Assembly: GCF_026212465.1 (NCBI RefSeq)
Contig: NC_080053.1
Location: forward strand, 12,113,640 to 12,177,639
Source: Amaranthus tricolor
Taxonomy: Eukaryota > Streptophyta > Magnoliopsida > Caryophyllales > Amaranthaceae
Length of the DNA: 64,000 nucleotides
Direction: 5' to 3'
The notes under the pieces were generated by a model. That model saw only the letters and a list, made by a program, of their open reading frames with translations, did not search any database and was not told the DNA's origin. Positions 35,801 to 47,344 of this stretch are shown piece after piece. Position numbers and translations under genes: made by a program. Positions within the stretch are counted from its first letter, which is position 1. Each line of letters starts with the position of its first letter.

Positions 35801-38800
35801 TTTTAAATTCATGCTGCCATTGTTGATTTTCTCATATAAACACATCCCTTGCAATTTGCAAAACTGGTCCCATGTTTTTATTTAGAGTGCATAATTTTAA
35901 TTTTTTTTCCGAGGCTCTTACTCGGTTAAGTAAGACTGTATGATTGCTAATCATGTATTTGCTTAGACCTTTTGTTTCTAAAGGGTTTTACTGCTCTATT
36001 GAAAAATTATATGGTGGGATAACAACTAGCAAGTGCAAAAATAATTGGAAATAGCTGTTAGTTCTTGTTTTCTCATGCTTTAAACAAGGTTCTCCGATCT
36101 GGAGGGATATGATGTCTTTCTTGGTTGGTTATTTTCAATCATCTTTTCCCCATGGATTGATTTATCTTAATTGATCTATTAGTTTTCAAAATGACTGATG
36201 AAAAGATACACATTGTCTGGAACTATCCACAGGAAATTTTTCCTGTCCTTAAAGATATGTTTTTACCTATGTTAAATTCATAAAAATGACATGTAGTTCC
36301 TTTTACTGCTTAACTGCTTGTGTTTGTTTATCCTGCAATCTATAGAGTTGTTGGTGGTATAGATGGGGACTTTGCTAATTTATGGATATTTTATGCAGAC
36401 ATCCTGGTACCTTTGGATAATTACGTATCACGTAGCACTGCTCATTTTCTTACATGCAAAGATCCAGACTACCAACAAAGTCTATGGAAAATGATATCAA
36501 CTGTGAGTTTCTGTTTTCCCAGGTTAATTTGTTTGGGTTTATGTAGCCGGCTCCATATTGTTGAGATTAAGGCTTTTACATTGTTGTATAGTTGATGACG
36601 GGCTGAAACTATTTTTTAGATAATGGCTGATAACAATCTTGAGGATGGCGATATTGAGCCTGCACCAAAGCTTATGGAAGTTGTTTTCCAAAACTGCCGA
36701 GGTCAAGTTGATCACTGGGTTGAGCCATATTTACGGATAACTGTTGAGCGTCTGCGTAGAGCTGAGAAACCCTATTTGAAATGCCTTCTAATTCAAGTGG
36801 TATGTTTTACTTGCACGAGCCTTTTGGCATTAAGGCTTTGTCATTTTAATAGTTGGCATTAAGTGCATTCTTTAATGGCATCGTAAAGCAGTTATTTTCA
36901 ATTCAGTTAGGAAGAAACATATATTATTTGCTCTTTGTTCTATTAGTAGGTTTGAAGAGCCTTAGTACAGTGTGAATATTCCCTCAATTAGTGTTTGTGC
37001 AAGCTTATTTCTAGAGCTGCTGCTCCATTTTCTGTTGGTGTCTACATTCTTTAGTCACTTTGTATTTGTAGGGGATTGACATTGCTTTTGAGATAGCAAT
37101 TCATGTGGCACTCCCTTACAGATATTATGTTATACATAGCTTTGTATCTGATAAAGAATATTTCTCACTTTCTTGCAGATCGCTAATGCTCTTTATTACA
37201 ACCCAACTTTAGCACTCGGGATACTCCATCAGCTTGGTGTTTCTGCAGAAATATTTAATCTTTGGTTCCAAATGATACAACAAGTAAAAAAGAGTGGCGT
37301 GCGTGTTAACTTTAAAAGGTGCCTCTCTTTCTCTCGATCAATTGGCACTTTTTATATAGTTCTTTTTCTTAAGTTATATCAGTCATTTTCTTATTAAATT
37401 GATAGGTAATCTCTCATCTGTTTTTTAGGGAGCATGATAAGAAAGTGTGCTGTTTGGGTTTGACATCACTGTTATCACTTCCTGCTGATCAACTACCTGT
37501 GGAAGCACTTGGACGCATATTTAGGGTTACACTCGAACTGCTTATTGCATACAAGGAGCAGGTTGCAGGTACACATCTGATATGTTTTTATCCCATAATT
37601 TAATTTTGAATGAGGATATTGTATCCGAGGAATAGGTCGTAGGTTACAGGTATGCTGTTATGCTTTAAACTTGTAATTTCAATTTTCACTAATAATATTT
37701 TACCCATTCCTCTATTACAGAAGCTGCAAAGGAGGATGATGTTGAAGATGATGATGACATGGATGGTTTTCAATCTGATGATGAAGATGAAGGTGATGGC
37801 TCTGACAAAGAAATGGGAGTTGACGAGGATGAAGGAGATGAGGCGGATAGCAATCATTTGAGTCGTCTAGCAGCACGGGTGAGTAGTTGTTTGTTTTGAG
37901 AAGTTTCGTGTGTTGAGCCAGGACTAAAAATATCATGTTAGTGTACTTTGTTAGTATGACTCAAGACTTTTGCCCCCCTTGAGGTGCTTAAGTCACTTGC
38001 TTTCAAAAGTAGAAGTGATATGACACAGTTATTTGAGAATGGCAAACTATTCTGTAATATGTTGCAGTCTTTGGCTGTGCTACCCCAAACCATAAGGTAA
38101 GCTGTTGGTATTGGACAATACTCTGATTGTTGAAGACAATTTCAAAAAGTGTATTTCTCTGAAGTGTACTTGTTTTCTCATTGGGACCTAGGGCTTACAC
38201 TATCTAAGGCACATTAGCATGTTTCTCACTGAACACAAGTGTTCAATGGGGTGGGTCGTAGTGGGTTGGGGCAGTTTCTTAACAGCTCGGGTCGGGTTGA
38301 ATCAATCCAAATAATTAGCAGGTCGGTCTGAAGTCCATTTGCCTGGAACGACCCATTTATTTGTTTAATATATTATTTCAACTTCCCATATATACCGTGA
38401 AAGCCTTGGAAAAAAAACAGTTAATGTCAAGTTATGCAATGTTAACTTTCACAATATTTCTTCATGGTTGAAAGCACAAATCGGCATGAATATGTTATAA
38501 ATTGTCCAAATAGAATCAAAATACCAATATTGTGGATGAAAAATTACCGTGAATAATACAAACTTTTGTTAATTACCTTACAATTACTAACTTTATTTTA
38601 ACCATGAATAATACCACTTTGGGATGTGTTTTTCTGGAATAATACCAATTTTTGTTCAACCATTAATTTATTTTTAATTTTTTGTCAAATAGCCTATTAT
38701 AAACAAAAGTTAGTATTATTTTAGACAAACATCCCATAAGTTATTATTCATGGTTAATCAAACGTTGGTATTATTGTAGGGAAATCAGTGAATTTTCATA

Positions 38801-41800
38801 GTAATTTTTCCTATTTTGAATTGTCTACAAAAATTAGAATCACTATATCTCTAAGTTATATACTTAAAAGTGAAGTTCCAATACTATTGTAATTGCAATG
38901 CAGTGCCGTTATACTATAAAACTTAGTGGAGATATGAAGCCTGTTCAATAATAAATAGAACTTTGTGTATACCACGAAGACGACCTGGTAAAAGCCCGAC
39001 CCTTTTTGAAAATTAATGGGATTGGAACTTATAAAACGGGTTGGGTCACAGGCTTTTAGTGGGGCCGCACCCCATTGAACATTTTTGTTGCTGAGTAAGG
39101 TTAATAAATTGGTGTGTTGCTAAATATAAAATTTATGTTTCTGCTTTGATCTTTAAACGCTAGTCTACAACCTAAACTTTAAACGTTTGGGTAAGGAGCC
39201 TAATTGTAGACTGTAGGCCCGCTAGACAGAAAAACAGTAGTTAAAAATGGTTTTGTTTCTTTCTTGCCATTGTATTATAAATCTGGGGTGGCTTGCCGGC
39301 GTCGGGAAGAAGGTTGACATTTTTAGGTTTTTTGGTTTTAAGGAGAGAGTGGGAAATAAAAGAGCTATTAAAAACTCATCTTTTCCAGTTGGAAACGAAG
39401 CAGTAGGGTTGATTTTTGACTTCACTGATGATGTCACTGATGAATGTCAGCGCAAAAGGACTGGGTCTCTGATGCATTTCTTAATTTCACTTAGAGGGTA
39501 ACCCAAGTCATTTTAAACCCAAGATCTTTTGCAAATTTGAGAATTTTATTTACTCATTTTTATAGTTTTGAACCCTTTATTTCTCAAATTCACATACCAA
39601 TTTTATTATTTCCCGACTGAATTTTCCTATAATCTACCCAATTCAGCTAATTTCAGGAAATTTTTTCTCAACCATTTATGCTCATTCTTGTTAATAGTGG
39701 AAGGCCCAACTAATTTAATCCACCTTGAGGGCAAGGTGGAACTTCAAGCGGTTGGTAATGTTATGAATCGGGTCAAAGGGTCCAAAGGCATTATTGATAT
39801 TTTACTATCAGTTAGTATTTCAATTTTGTTAGTTAGAATATCTGTATTTCAGTATCTGTTTGTTGGGCTTAGGATATATAAAGAGCCAGCCTTGTAATAA
39901 TGAGTTAGCTTTTGGGAATTGGATTAATAAGAATTGGGGTTAGATGCGGACTCGAATTTCCCATTAATGTGTGTTTACTATCTGGTTGTGGTTACTGTCT
40001 TGGCCGGTTCGTTACAAAAAGCCTTATAGAGCCTTAAATTACCTATCTTGGGATGATATACCTTTCTCGGGAAAGGGTTGACACATCTGTAAGGTTCTAG
40101 GTAAGTTTTCTACACTTCGAAGTAAGTTTAATTTTATTTGTAATTATGGAATTTGTATAGAGTCCTCTACTTGAATGTTCATCAACTTGATTATGCAAAG
40201 TTGGCTCATGGACTTGGTTCTCCTTAGAGTATTGACGTTTTAAAACTAGTGTTTACATTGGATCATCTGGTCTTGTGTTTGTTGTTCTTGATTTTCCCTT
40301 TTGATCTTCTGGTGATAAGCACAACATCAACAACTACAATTGCAAAGCCCTAATCCCAATAACCTGGATCCTTTGATGAATATGATAAGCATTTGAGTTG
40401 ATTCACAATTCTGCAGTATCCACTTTACACAAAAAAGCAGGTCTTTCTTTAAATTTCATGCGACTTGTGGTAGTACTTGGCTCTTACTGTTCGTTAACCT
40501 CGTCTGAAGAGTACGTGCTGATTACTCTGCTTGCACGTAATAAATGAATTGCACATATCATCCGTTGCTTTTCTTTCATATTATGTTGATGTGTTCTATA
40601 TGAATGGGCTAAACCCAACAAAGCTCAAGCTGCTACAATCTGATTTAAACTTTAAAAATTTCTAAGAGCTTTCTAATGGGATACCTTAAATCTAGTGGGT
40701 ATGGATTTTCTTGGAAGACTGGACTTTTAAGGTTGATATTCTCTTCCCAGGGAATTGTGTTGCTGCTGATGTGCATTAGTATGGTTGAAGAGATGCTTTG
40801 AACCTCTGCATAACCTTAGTATAGTAAGAGTTCTGGTCTTGCTATTGCTTTGAAAAATGAATGCTTTTTTTTCTGAACCCAAATTTTCTGATGAACTAAA
40901 AAAAGTTGGATCAACTAAGTATCTTTTACAAAGAGTGGTTACGCATTGGTTGCCGCAGACACCAAGTTGTTGACTGACTAGTATATACCATAAAAAATTT
41001 GAACCTGCAATTTATATTTGGAAAACATTGATATAGATCAACTTTCTCATTAATTAATTATTCATGGGTGTACAACATCATTAATGAGAAAGTTATTTTA
41101 GTGACAGCGGAACACATTATTTACCTTTCACACTGTTTCTTCTGCAATAACTGTAGGTATCATTGACCATATTTTGAAGAAACCTGGTTTGGTGTCTCTT
41201 TGTTTTTGTGTTGGATATTTATAATACCCTAACCCTAAATAAGCATTATTATTAAAAATCGCCTCCCAGACTCCAGGTAGCAATAGAGGTTTTTAGAACT
41301 CTTTTTTTTTCTTTTTTCTCTAGTTTGTGGGTTGTTTCTGATCATTTCTTATTTTCTGCTACTGATTTATTTTTTTTTTCTGGGGTTTGGATTGGGTTAT
41401 CTGATTGTTTGAAAATTTACTTTTGTAGGCTAAAGCATTCAGACCTACTGATGAGGAGGATGATGATTCTGATGATGATTATAGTGATGATGATGATGAC
41501 GACTTGCAATCTCCTATTGATGAGGTTGATCCTTTCATTTTGTTTGTTGATACAGTCAAAGGTGAGAAACACGGCAAATTTGAAGCGAACTGAAGAATGT
41601 AATTATTCGTCTATATTTGGTATCATTGTTTGCTTGCTACTGACTCCCTCTTTTATTGTAGTTATGCAAGCCTCAGATCCATTGAGGTTCCAAAACTTAA
41701 CTCAAACCCTTGAGTTCCAATATCAAGCTCTAGCCAATGGAGTTGCTCAGCATGCTGATCAAAGACGAGTGGAGATTGAGAAAGAGAAAATGGAGAAGGC

Positions 41801-41816
41801 GGCAGTTGCTTCTTAA
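26842..41816 (+). CDS. SAD2: importin-beta family nuclear transport receptor SAD2/EMA1 (importin-7/8-like), 22 exons
   Basis: Inferred exons: 26842-26931, 27210-27345, 27426-27513, 27623-27772, 29846-30008, 30189-30373, 30519-30692, 32076-32221, 32316-32439, 32522-32702, 33318-33477, 33592-33633, 33711-33829, 33909-34110, 34734-34865, 36399-36502, 36620-36799, 37179-37318, 37429-37568, 37721-37878, 41429-41561, 41662-41816. All borders are GT..AG and every phase agrees. They join to 3102 nt, 1033 residues plus stop, close to the ~1040 of Arabidopsis SAD2. The N-terminus '[14 protein letters not shown]' and the importin-beta N domain (Ran binding, about residues 24-100) precede HEAT-type repeats. 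Acidic Asp/Glu runs lie near residues 890-965, in exons 20-21. SAD2 imports cargo into the nucleus and in Arabidopsis affects ABA response, trichomes and miRNA activity. It looks fully functional. Confidence 0.95.
30960..31180. mobile_element. possible degenerate MITE in SAD2 intron 7
   Basis: The block has the look of a common dispersed plant element: 'AGTCAAGTGGGATTTT' near 31016, 'CGTCTCAATGTAAATTTTAT' near 31041 and 'AAATGGGACATTAAA' near 31143. It ends at a run of nine or more G. Terminal inverted repeats and target duplications could not be delimited. Confidence 0.3.
38240..39081. mobile_element. hAT-like non-autonomous element in SAD2 intron 20
   Basis: The left end TGTTCAATGGGGTG is matched by a right end that is its exact complement. 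Just inside both ends are GGGTCGGGTT-type (38290) and ACGGGTTGGGTC-type (39036) motifs, as in plant hAT termini. It is 842 bp and non-coding. A clean 8-bp target duplication is not visible (CACAAGTG versus CATTTTTG at best), so it is probably old. It contains the hairpin at 38538-38811. Confidence 0.6.
38538..38811. repeat. 274-bp inverted-repeat hairpin (MITE-like)
   Basis: GAAAAATTAC at the left end faces GTAATTTTTC at the right. The arms pair along most of their length, for example ACCATGAATAATA near 38600 against TATTATTCATGGT near 38743. It lies inside the hAT-like element in SAD2 intron 20, making a nested insertion. Confidence 0.65.
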
Positions 41817-42857
41817 TGATACCATAGTAACGGGAAGAAGCAAGTGGTTACTTTGCGTTTTCTCGGCAGTTTCAGTTATATGCCAATTTTCTGTGTGTGA
41901 TTATTCATTGTCGTGGATTGAGGCAATAAAGGAGGGTGAATGTGAAGTCAGTTTTGTGCTAGAATTACTAAAATTCATTTGTTTTTTTGTTGCTGTTGGA
42001 AAGATATGAAGAAGCTTAGAAAGTCTCACATATACCTCTGGGGCGGGCAGGCGATTTTAAATCGTTGCATGTAGTAGTGCCACCTTCAGGAGTCACGGCT
42101 GTCATCCTGTCATGGTTTGTGTCATCCCCTTCCGGGATTTTACGTTTAGTGAATATTTGATTGATCAGCTCTTATGGCTGAAAGCGGAGGATGCTTACAG
42201 GGTGCATAAACGCATTCTTTATGTATTTATTAGGAATTAATTAGGGCGTCCAAGTTTGGTTGTATACACAATTTAGTGTCAAATACTGTATCTTTTTGGA
42301 ATTGGGTCAGCACTCAGGACCATATTGATTGGGGGTGGTCTCCTTTTTTGTGGGAGATTTCTCAGTTTTGGCAATATATGCAGCAGGTTAAGGTCACTTG
42401 CTCATTTTTTGTATCATATATTAAATTCGTTGAGTTTCAATTTTTGCGGCTTTATCTCTTTAATGCGTCTTTGTAAAACTGAAATTGTCGGTTTTGCTAT
42501 ACAACAATAATAATCAAAAGTTATTTTGAAACCATTTATGAAGTCTTAAAAAAAGGACACTCTCTTTATACTACATTAATTAAAGAGCTGAGCTTAAGCA
42601 ACTTATTTTAGTGATTGTTTGTAATATAAGATGGCAAAATTTCATAGGTTATTTCTCTCTTAATTAATTAATCATTTCTTGTGCTATGTACGTTTTTAAT
42701 ATTTTCTTAAGTATAACGATAAATTTAAGAAAATAATTTTTGAACTCATATTATGTACTTTTCAAATTAAATAATTAAATTATATTCAAGATAGTTAATG
42801 ATTTGCCCTAGGGTAAAAGTATTATGTTCTTTACAATTCGTTGATTAAACAAAATTA
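41817..42857. other. SAD2 3' UTR and intergenic sequence
   Basis: The region follows the SAD2 stop. AATAAA at about 41926 and AATAATAA-type sequence at about 42507 are candidate polyadenylation signals. No separate gene is supported. Confidence 0.5.
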
Positions 42858-43134
42858 TACTCCTTCCTATTCAGCTTATGTGTCCCATTTCCTTTTATGG
42901 TCAAGTCATCTTAATTGTTCTATTTCTATTTTTGATATGGGTTTTTGACTTTTATGTCCTTAGTAGCTTTATCTTATTTTCAATTATACCCTCCATTACC
43001 CATACTAATTTTCTTTTCTTACATTAAAAAACCCATAATACCACTCTCTTTCCTACCCTTAGGGTCCCACTTTTGACTCTCCTTAAAATCCGTGAAAAGT
43101 CAAATGAGAATCCTAAGGTGAATACGAGGAAGTA
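42858..43134. mobile_element. Stowaway-type MITE
   Basis: TACTCCTTCCTATTC at the left faces GAATACGAGGAAGTA at the right, and TA is duplicated at the borders. It is 277 bp with no coding capacity. It is a classical Stowaway structure downstream of SAD2. Confidence 0.82.
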
Positions 43135-43725
43135 GTTTTTAATAATGTATCAAGTATTTTGTTATTTTTAGTTTTTATATAAAAAGAATGTATGATTTCG
43201 TTCTATAATATGTAAAGTCAATGTTGAAATCATCATATCATTGTGAGGGAAGATTTTTAATGATAATATAACATATTAGTATAGAAATTTGTGTACTGCA
43301 CGAAATGTTATAACATAAATTTATACAATAATATAAGTTTTAATTATTGATCCAATAACGTATTATCGTTAACTTATTTGAATATTTACATTCAAATATA
43401 CTTATAATAATATTATGATAATTACAAAATAGAGAACTAGATATTAATAATTATGCAAATAATACATATATAATTTATGCATTAACTTCAAGAAACGATA
43501 ATTAAATATTTCCTCCTATTTTTTTACTTGTCCCATTTTCTTATTGGGTAAGTTCACCTTAATTGTCTCATTTTCTTTTTTGGCATTGATTTTTTTTACC
43601 AAATTACCCTCATTTTACATGTATAATTACAAAAATGCCCCCACTTATACAACTAATCTAATGTAATTAATTTATTAACCCTGATTACCCCCTTACTCAT
43701 TCCTTCCCTTTCCATTTCTTAAATG

Positions 43726-43733
43726 TTCATGAT
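43726..43733. repeat. 8-bp target-site duplication of the hAT insertion (partner at 45733-45740)
   Basis: TTCATGAT is present, perfectly matched, immediately outside both terminal inverted repeats. Eight bp is the hAT hallmark. Confidence 0.95.
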
Positions 43734-44243
43734 TAGGGATGGCAATGGGTACTGGACCCGACCCGGATCCGTGGATCCGTATCCGTTTTCACGGATCTGG
43801 GTCCTAAAAATATAGACCCGTCGGATCCGGGTCGGATCCGGATCCTTTTATATTTCACGGGTCCGGATCCGGATCTGAGAAAAATACCCAGACTCGGACC
43901 CGCGGATCTGGAGGACCCGCTTTTTTTTTATTATTTTTTTTATATCTAAAATATATTAACATATTACACACATTACCCAGATTGAATTAGAATCCCTAAA
44001 ATAATACCCTCTGCCATTTGCCCGTCTCCCTCCCAAACTCCCAACTCCAATCCCAACTCGCACAGTCACACAGTCTCTCTTCCAGACTCCCTCCCTTTGC
44101 CAGCGGCCCAGTGCCATTCATCAATCATCACCCTCGACTCCTCGAGCCTTGACAGTCGACCGGCCCAGCCTCCTCACTCCCTCCCTACTCCTCCTCAGCG
44201 CCATTGAAGGTAATGAACCCTAATTTTTTTTTCCTACAATACT

Positions 44244-44630
44244 TTTGATTTATGTTGAGTAGTAGATATATGTTGATTTATTTGAGTTTAGTGGTTGATT
44301 TATGTTGAGTTTAGTGGTAATTTTTGATTTATGTTGAGTAATTTTTTATTTATTTGAGTTTAGTGGTTGATTTATGTTGATTTATTTGAGTTTAGTGGTT
44401 GATTTATGTTGATTTATTTGAGTTTAGTGGTTGATTTATGTTGATTTTAGTGGTAAATTTTGATTTGTGTTGAGTAGTTTTTTATTTATTTGAGTTTAGT
44501 GGTTGATTTATGTTGATTTATTTGAGTTTAGTGGTTGACTTATGTTGATTTATTTGAGTTTAGTGGTTGATTTATGTTGAGTTCAATGGTAATTTTTGAT
44601 TTATGTTGAGTTCAATGGTAATTGATGACT
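44244..44630. repeat. tandem minisatellite in the hAT leader
   Basis: About ten interleaved copies of TTGATTTATGTTGA and TTTGAGTTTAGTGG make 24-32-bp units with minor variation. It lies between the left terminus and the BED coding exon. Confidence 0.85.
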
Positions 44631-44661
44631 AGTAAATTTATCACAGTGTATTGTTGAGTAA

Positions 44662-45427
44662 ATGGATAATCAAAATGATGGACTTAATGGTGCTTCTAGT
44701 CAACATATTGAGCATCATATTCATGAATCATATGGGGAATTTGAGGGTAATGTTGATGTTGAGAATGAATCTACTAAACAAAGTAGTGCTAAAAGTAAGA
44801 AATTAACTTCAGATGCATGGACTTATTTTGACCTTGTACATGTGAATGGTGTACAAATGGAAAAATGTCAGACTTGTAAGAAAACACTTTCCTACAAAGG
44901 GAGTAGTGGAGCTTCACATCTTCTTAAACATGCTAAAAAACATGTTCAGGTAGACATTTAAACCTTGCATCTAATCAATCACAATTAAAAGTGAAAAGAG
45001 AAATCAATGGATCTACTTACGTAGCAGTTAATCAAAAGCCAAAGAAAGTGGTTTTTGATCAAGAAGTATAAAGGAAAGAATTGATGAAAATGGTGGTAAT
45101 GCATGAGTATCCTTTATCAATGGTTGACCACATTGGTTTTAGAAACTTTGTGAGGAGTTTAAATGACAACTTTAAGATGATTTCGAGAAACACATTGAAA
45201 AATGATGTGATAAAAACATACAACACCGAGCGTAATGAGGGTAGAATTGCAATAACAACGAAGATGGTGAGGATGTGGAAATAATGGACAATCTTGATAT
45301 GGTATTTATTTTGCGTTATAAATTTATAATCTTATATTCTTATATTTAAATTTTTAAAAATTGCATCTATTAATTAATTTTTTTTGGTTTGTAGGATATT
45401 GACGATGTTAGTGTTGAAGAATTTTGA
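44662..45427 (+). pseudogene. internally deleted hAT transposase with intact BED zinc finger
   Basis: The frame from 44662 ('MDNQNDGLNGASS', 99 codons) encodes a complete BED finger: 'WTYFDLVHVNGVQMEKC' with C-x2-C, then 'HLLKHAKKH'. A further segment at about 45075-45284 carries 'YPLSMVDHIGFRNFV' and 'ISRNTLKNDVIKTYN', the conserved region just before the hAT catalytic core. The sequence then skips to an acidic C-terminus (about 45270-45427, with an intron-like gap). The catalytic D, D and E and the dimerisation domain are lost. A stop near 44959-44961 separates the BED part from the second segment unless spliced. Confidence 0.75.
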
Positions 45428-47344
45428 CAAATTGGGAACATTGGATGATTAAGAACATGAATGATTGACGAAGTTATTTTGAATGTGTTTGTTAGATATT
45501 TTGAAGACAATTTTAAGTTGTATAATATTTTTTTGGGTGATTCATTGTGAAATTATATATATTATTAACATTAGTCTATAAATATCGCTTTATTGCAATC
45601 TAAACACATTAAAAAAATTAAAACTGGACCCGTTTTGGACCCGGATCCGGTACTGGATCCGCAGTATTCGTGGATCGGATCTGGGTCTTGCAAAACTGGA
45701 CCTGGTCCAGATCCGACCCGTTGCCATCCCTATTCATGATTCACCTACCTCAGTAAAACCCTTTTTCTTAAATGTTCATCTTCCTTCTGGCATATCTCTT
45801 CATCTTCATCCTTAAGGTTTCTTCATCTTCCTCCTTTAACCCATAAAAACTTTTTCATCCACTTCATTTTTGTTCTTCATCTTCATCTTAACATATGGGT
45901 TTGTATGTCCCTCTCTCTCCTCTGATCTGGGTTTGTTCATCAAGTTCTTCATCTTCCTCAAATGGGTTTGTACAATTTTACTTCTCTCTTCATTGATCTG
46001 GGTTTGTTCATCTGGATCTATCTTTCCTCATGACTTGTGATGATTTCGTTTTTTGTTGCTTGATTTTATGCATGTTTGTGGTCTGTGATGATTTTGAGAC
46101 CTCTTTTTTGCCCTATGATATTTTAGTTTTGAGGGCAAAATTTTGATTCTTAGCTACTAAAAATCCCTAAATTAAATCTTTTGCCACCAATCTAAGATTT
46201 TGAGTTCATAAGGCCACCAAACTTAAAGTTTAGGAGGCTATGTTCCTTGTCGGATTTAGGAGGCAACTGATTAGTTTTGTGGGTTCCCTATGATGAGAAC
46301 GATTTGTTCTCTAAGAGACATGCAAATGATTTTATTATTAAGCCATCAATTTACTGTTAATACTTTTCTTTTGTTGTTGGTTCAGCTGTTAGTTCATTTG
46401 TTGCTTCTGTTGTTGGGAAAAGTAAATGCCAAACTGGATTCTGTTGTTAGTTCAATTGAAATTTTGGTTCATTGTTTTGTTCATTATGAAATTTTCTTTC
46501 TAAGTATACGCCAAACTGGGTTTTGTTCATTGTGAAATTTTGGTTCGTTTTGAAATTCTTTGCTTCTGTTTTCTTTTGTTCATTATATTATGAAATTTTT
46601 TGCTTCTGTTTTGGTAAAAGTATTTAGATTTTTATGGCTTTATTTAAAATCAAATTTGTTTTCGTTGTAGCTAATTTATCAAATTTAAATGCTAAATGCA
46701 TATTCTCTTTGTTTTCAAATCTGAAATCAATGAAAGATTGAATATCCGTATGCCACAGAAGGTTGTTCATTATCTATAGCCATCCAGAAAATGTTGAAGA
46801 AATCAAGGAAGAGTTGAAGAATTAGTTTGGTTTAATTTTTTGAATGTCTAATTTACATTATGTAATTTTTATAATTTTAATGAAGAATAATTGTAGTAGT
46901 TTAATTAAATATTCTAATTTTTTAATTTAAATGAAATGGAAAAAAATTTTCAAATTTTGCCACCAAATTTGAATGAATTGAATACAGATACTTTAATTAG
47001 AAAAGAGGAGGGAAAGATTAGTATTTAATCCAATCTATTAATATACCCTAACTACCACCTTTTAAGTGGTCCCTACACTACTCTTAAAATGCGTGTCAAA
47101 TTCAAATGAGACAAGTGAAGAGAATAAGAGGGAGTAATATATAGAGTAAATAACTCAAGATATAATGTTAAATAAGATTTAGAGGTTTTGAAAAACCTCA
47201 TTATATACAACATTTTCAGTACGAGACTAATTTCACCATTATTATCATATATAATAATTTTCAGTCATTTTCTACTAATCACTCTAGAAACTGTGACATT
47301 AAATCTTTTGTGACTAAAATTAAGCTTAGGTAGGAACAAACCAA

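Larger units (their letters stand above)
43734..45732 (+). mobile_element. non-autonomous hAT transposon (1999 bp)
   Basis: The terminal inverted repeat TAGGGATGGCAATGGGT at the left matches ACCCGTTGCCATCCCTA at the right, with one mismatch. Both subterminal regions are packed with GGATCCG/CGGATCC-type repeats. A perfect 8-bp target duplication flanks it. The interior retains the transposase start (BED finger, part of the next domain) and its end, while the catalytic middle is deleted. Confidence 0.95.
43507..47139. mobile_element. long Stowaway-ended element interrupted by a hAT transposon
   Basis: The left end (TATTTCCTCC, then TTTACTTGTCCCATTT) matches the complement of the right end (TATTACTCCC, then CTTCACTTGTCTCATTT). 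After removing the hAT insertion (43734-45732 plus one target copy) about 1.6 kb remains. That is much longer than an ordinary Stowaway MITE. The interior has C/T-rich leader-like sequence at 45740-46020 but no recognisable transposase. Confidence 0.6.

Noticed and set aside
38232..39089. 8-bp target duplication for the intronic hAT-like element
   Set aside because: Flanks AACACAAG/TTTTTGTT or CACAAGTG/CATTTTTG do not match well enough; the element is called from its termini only.
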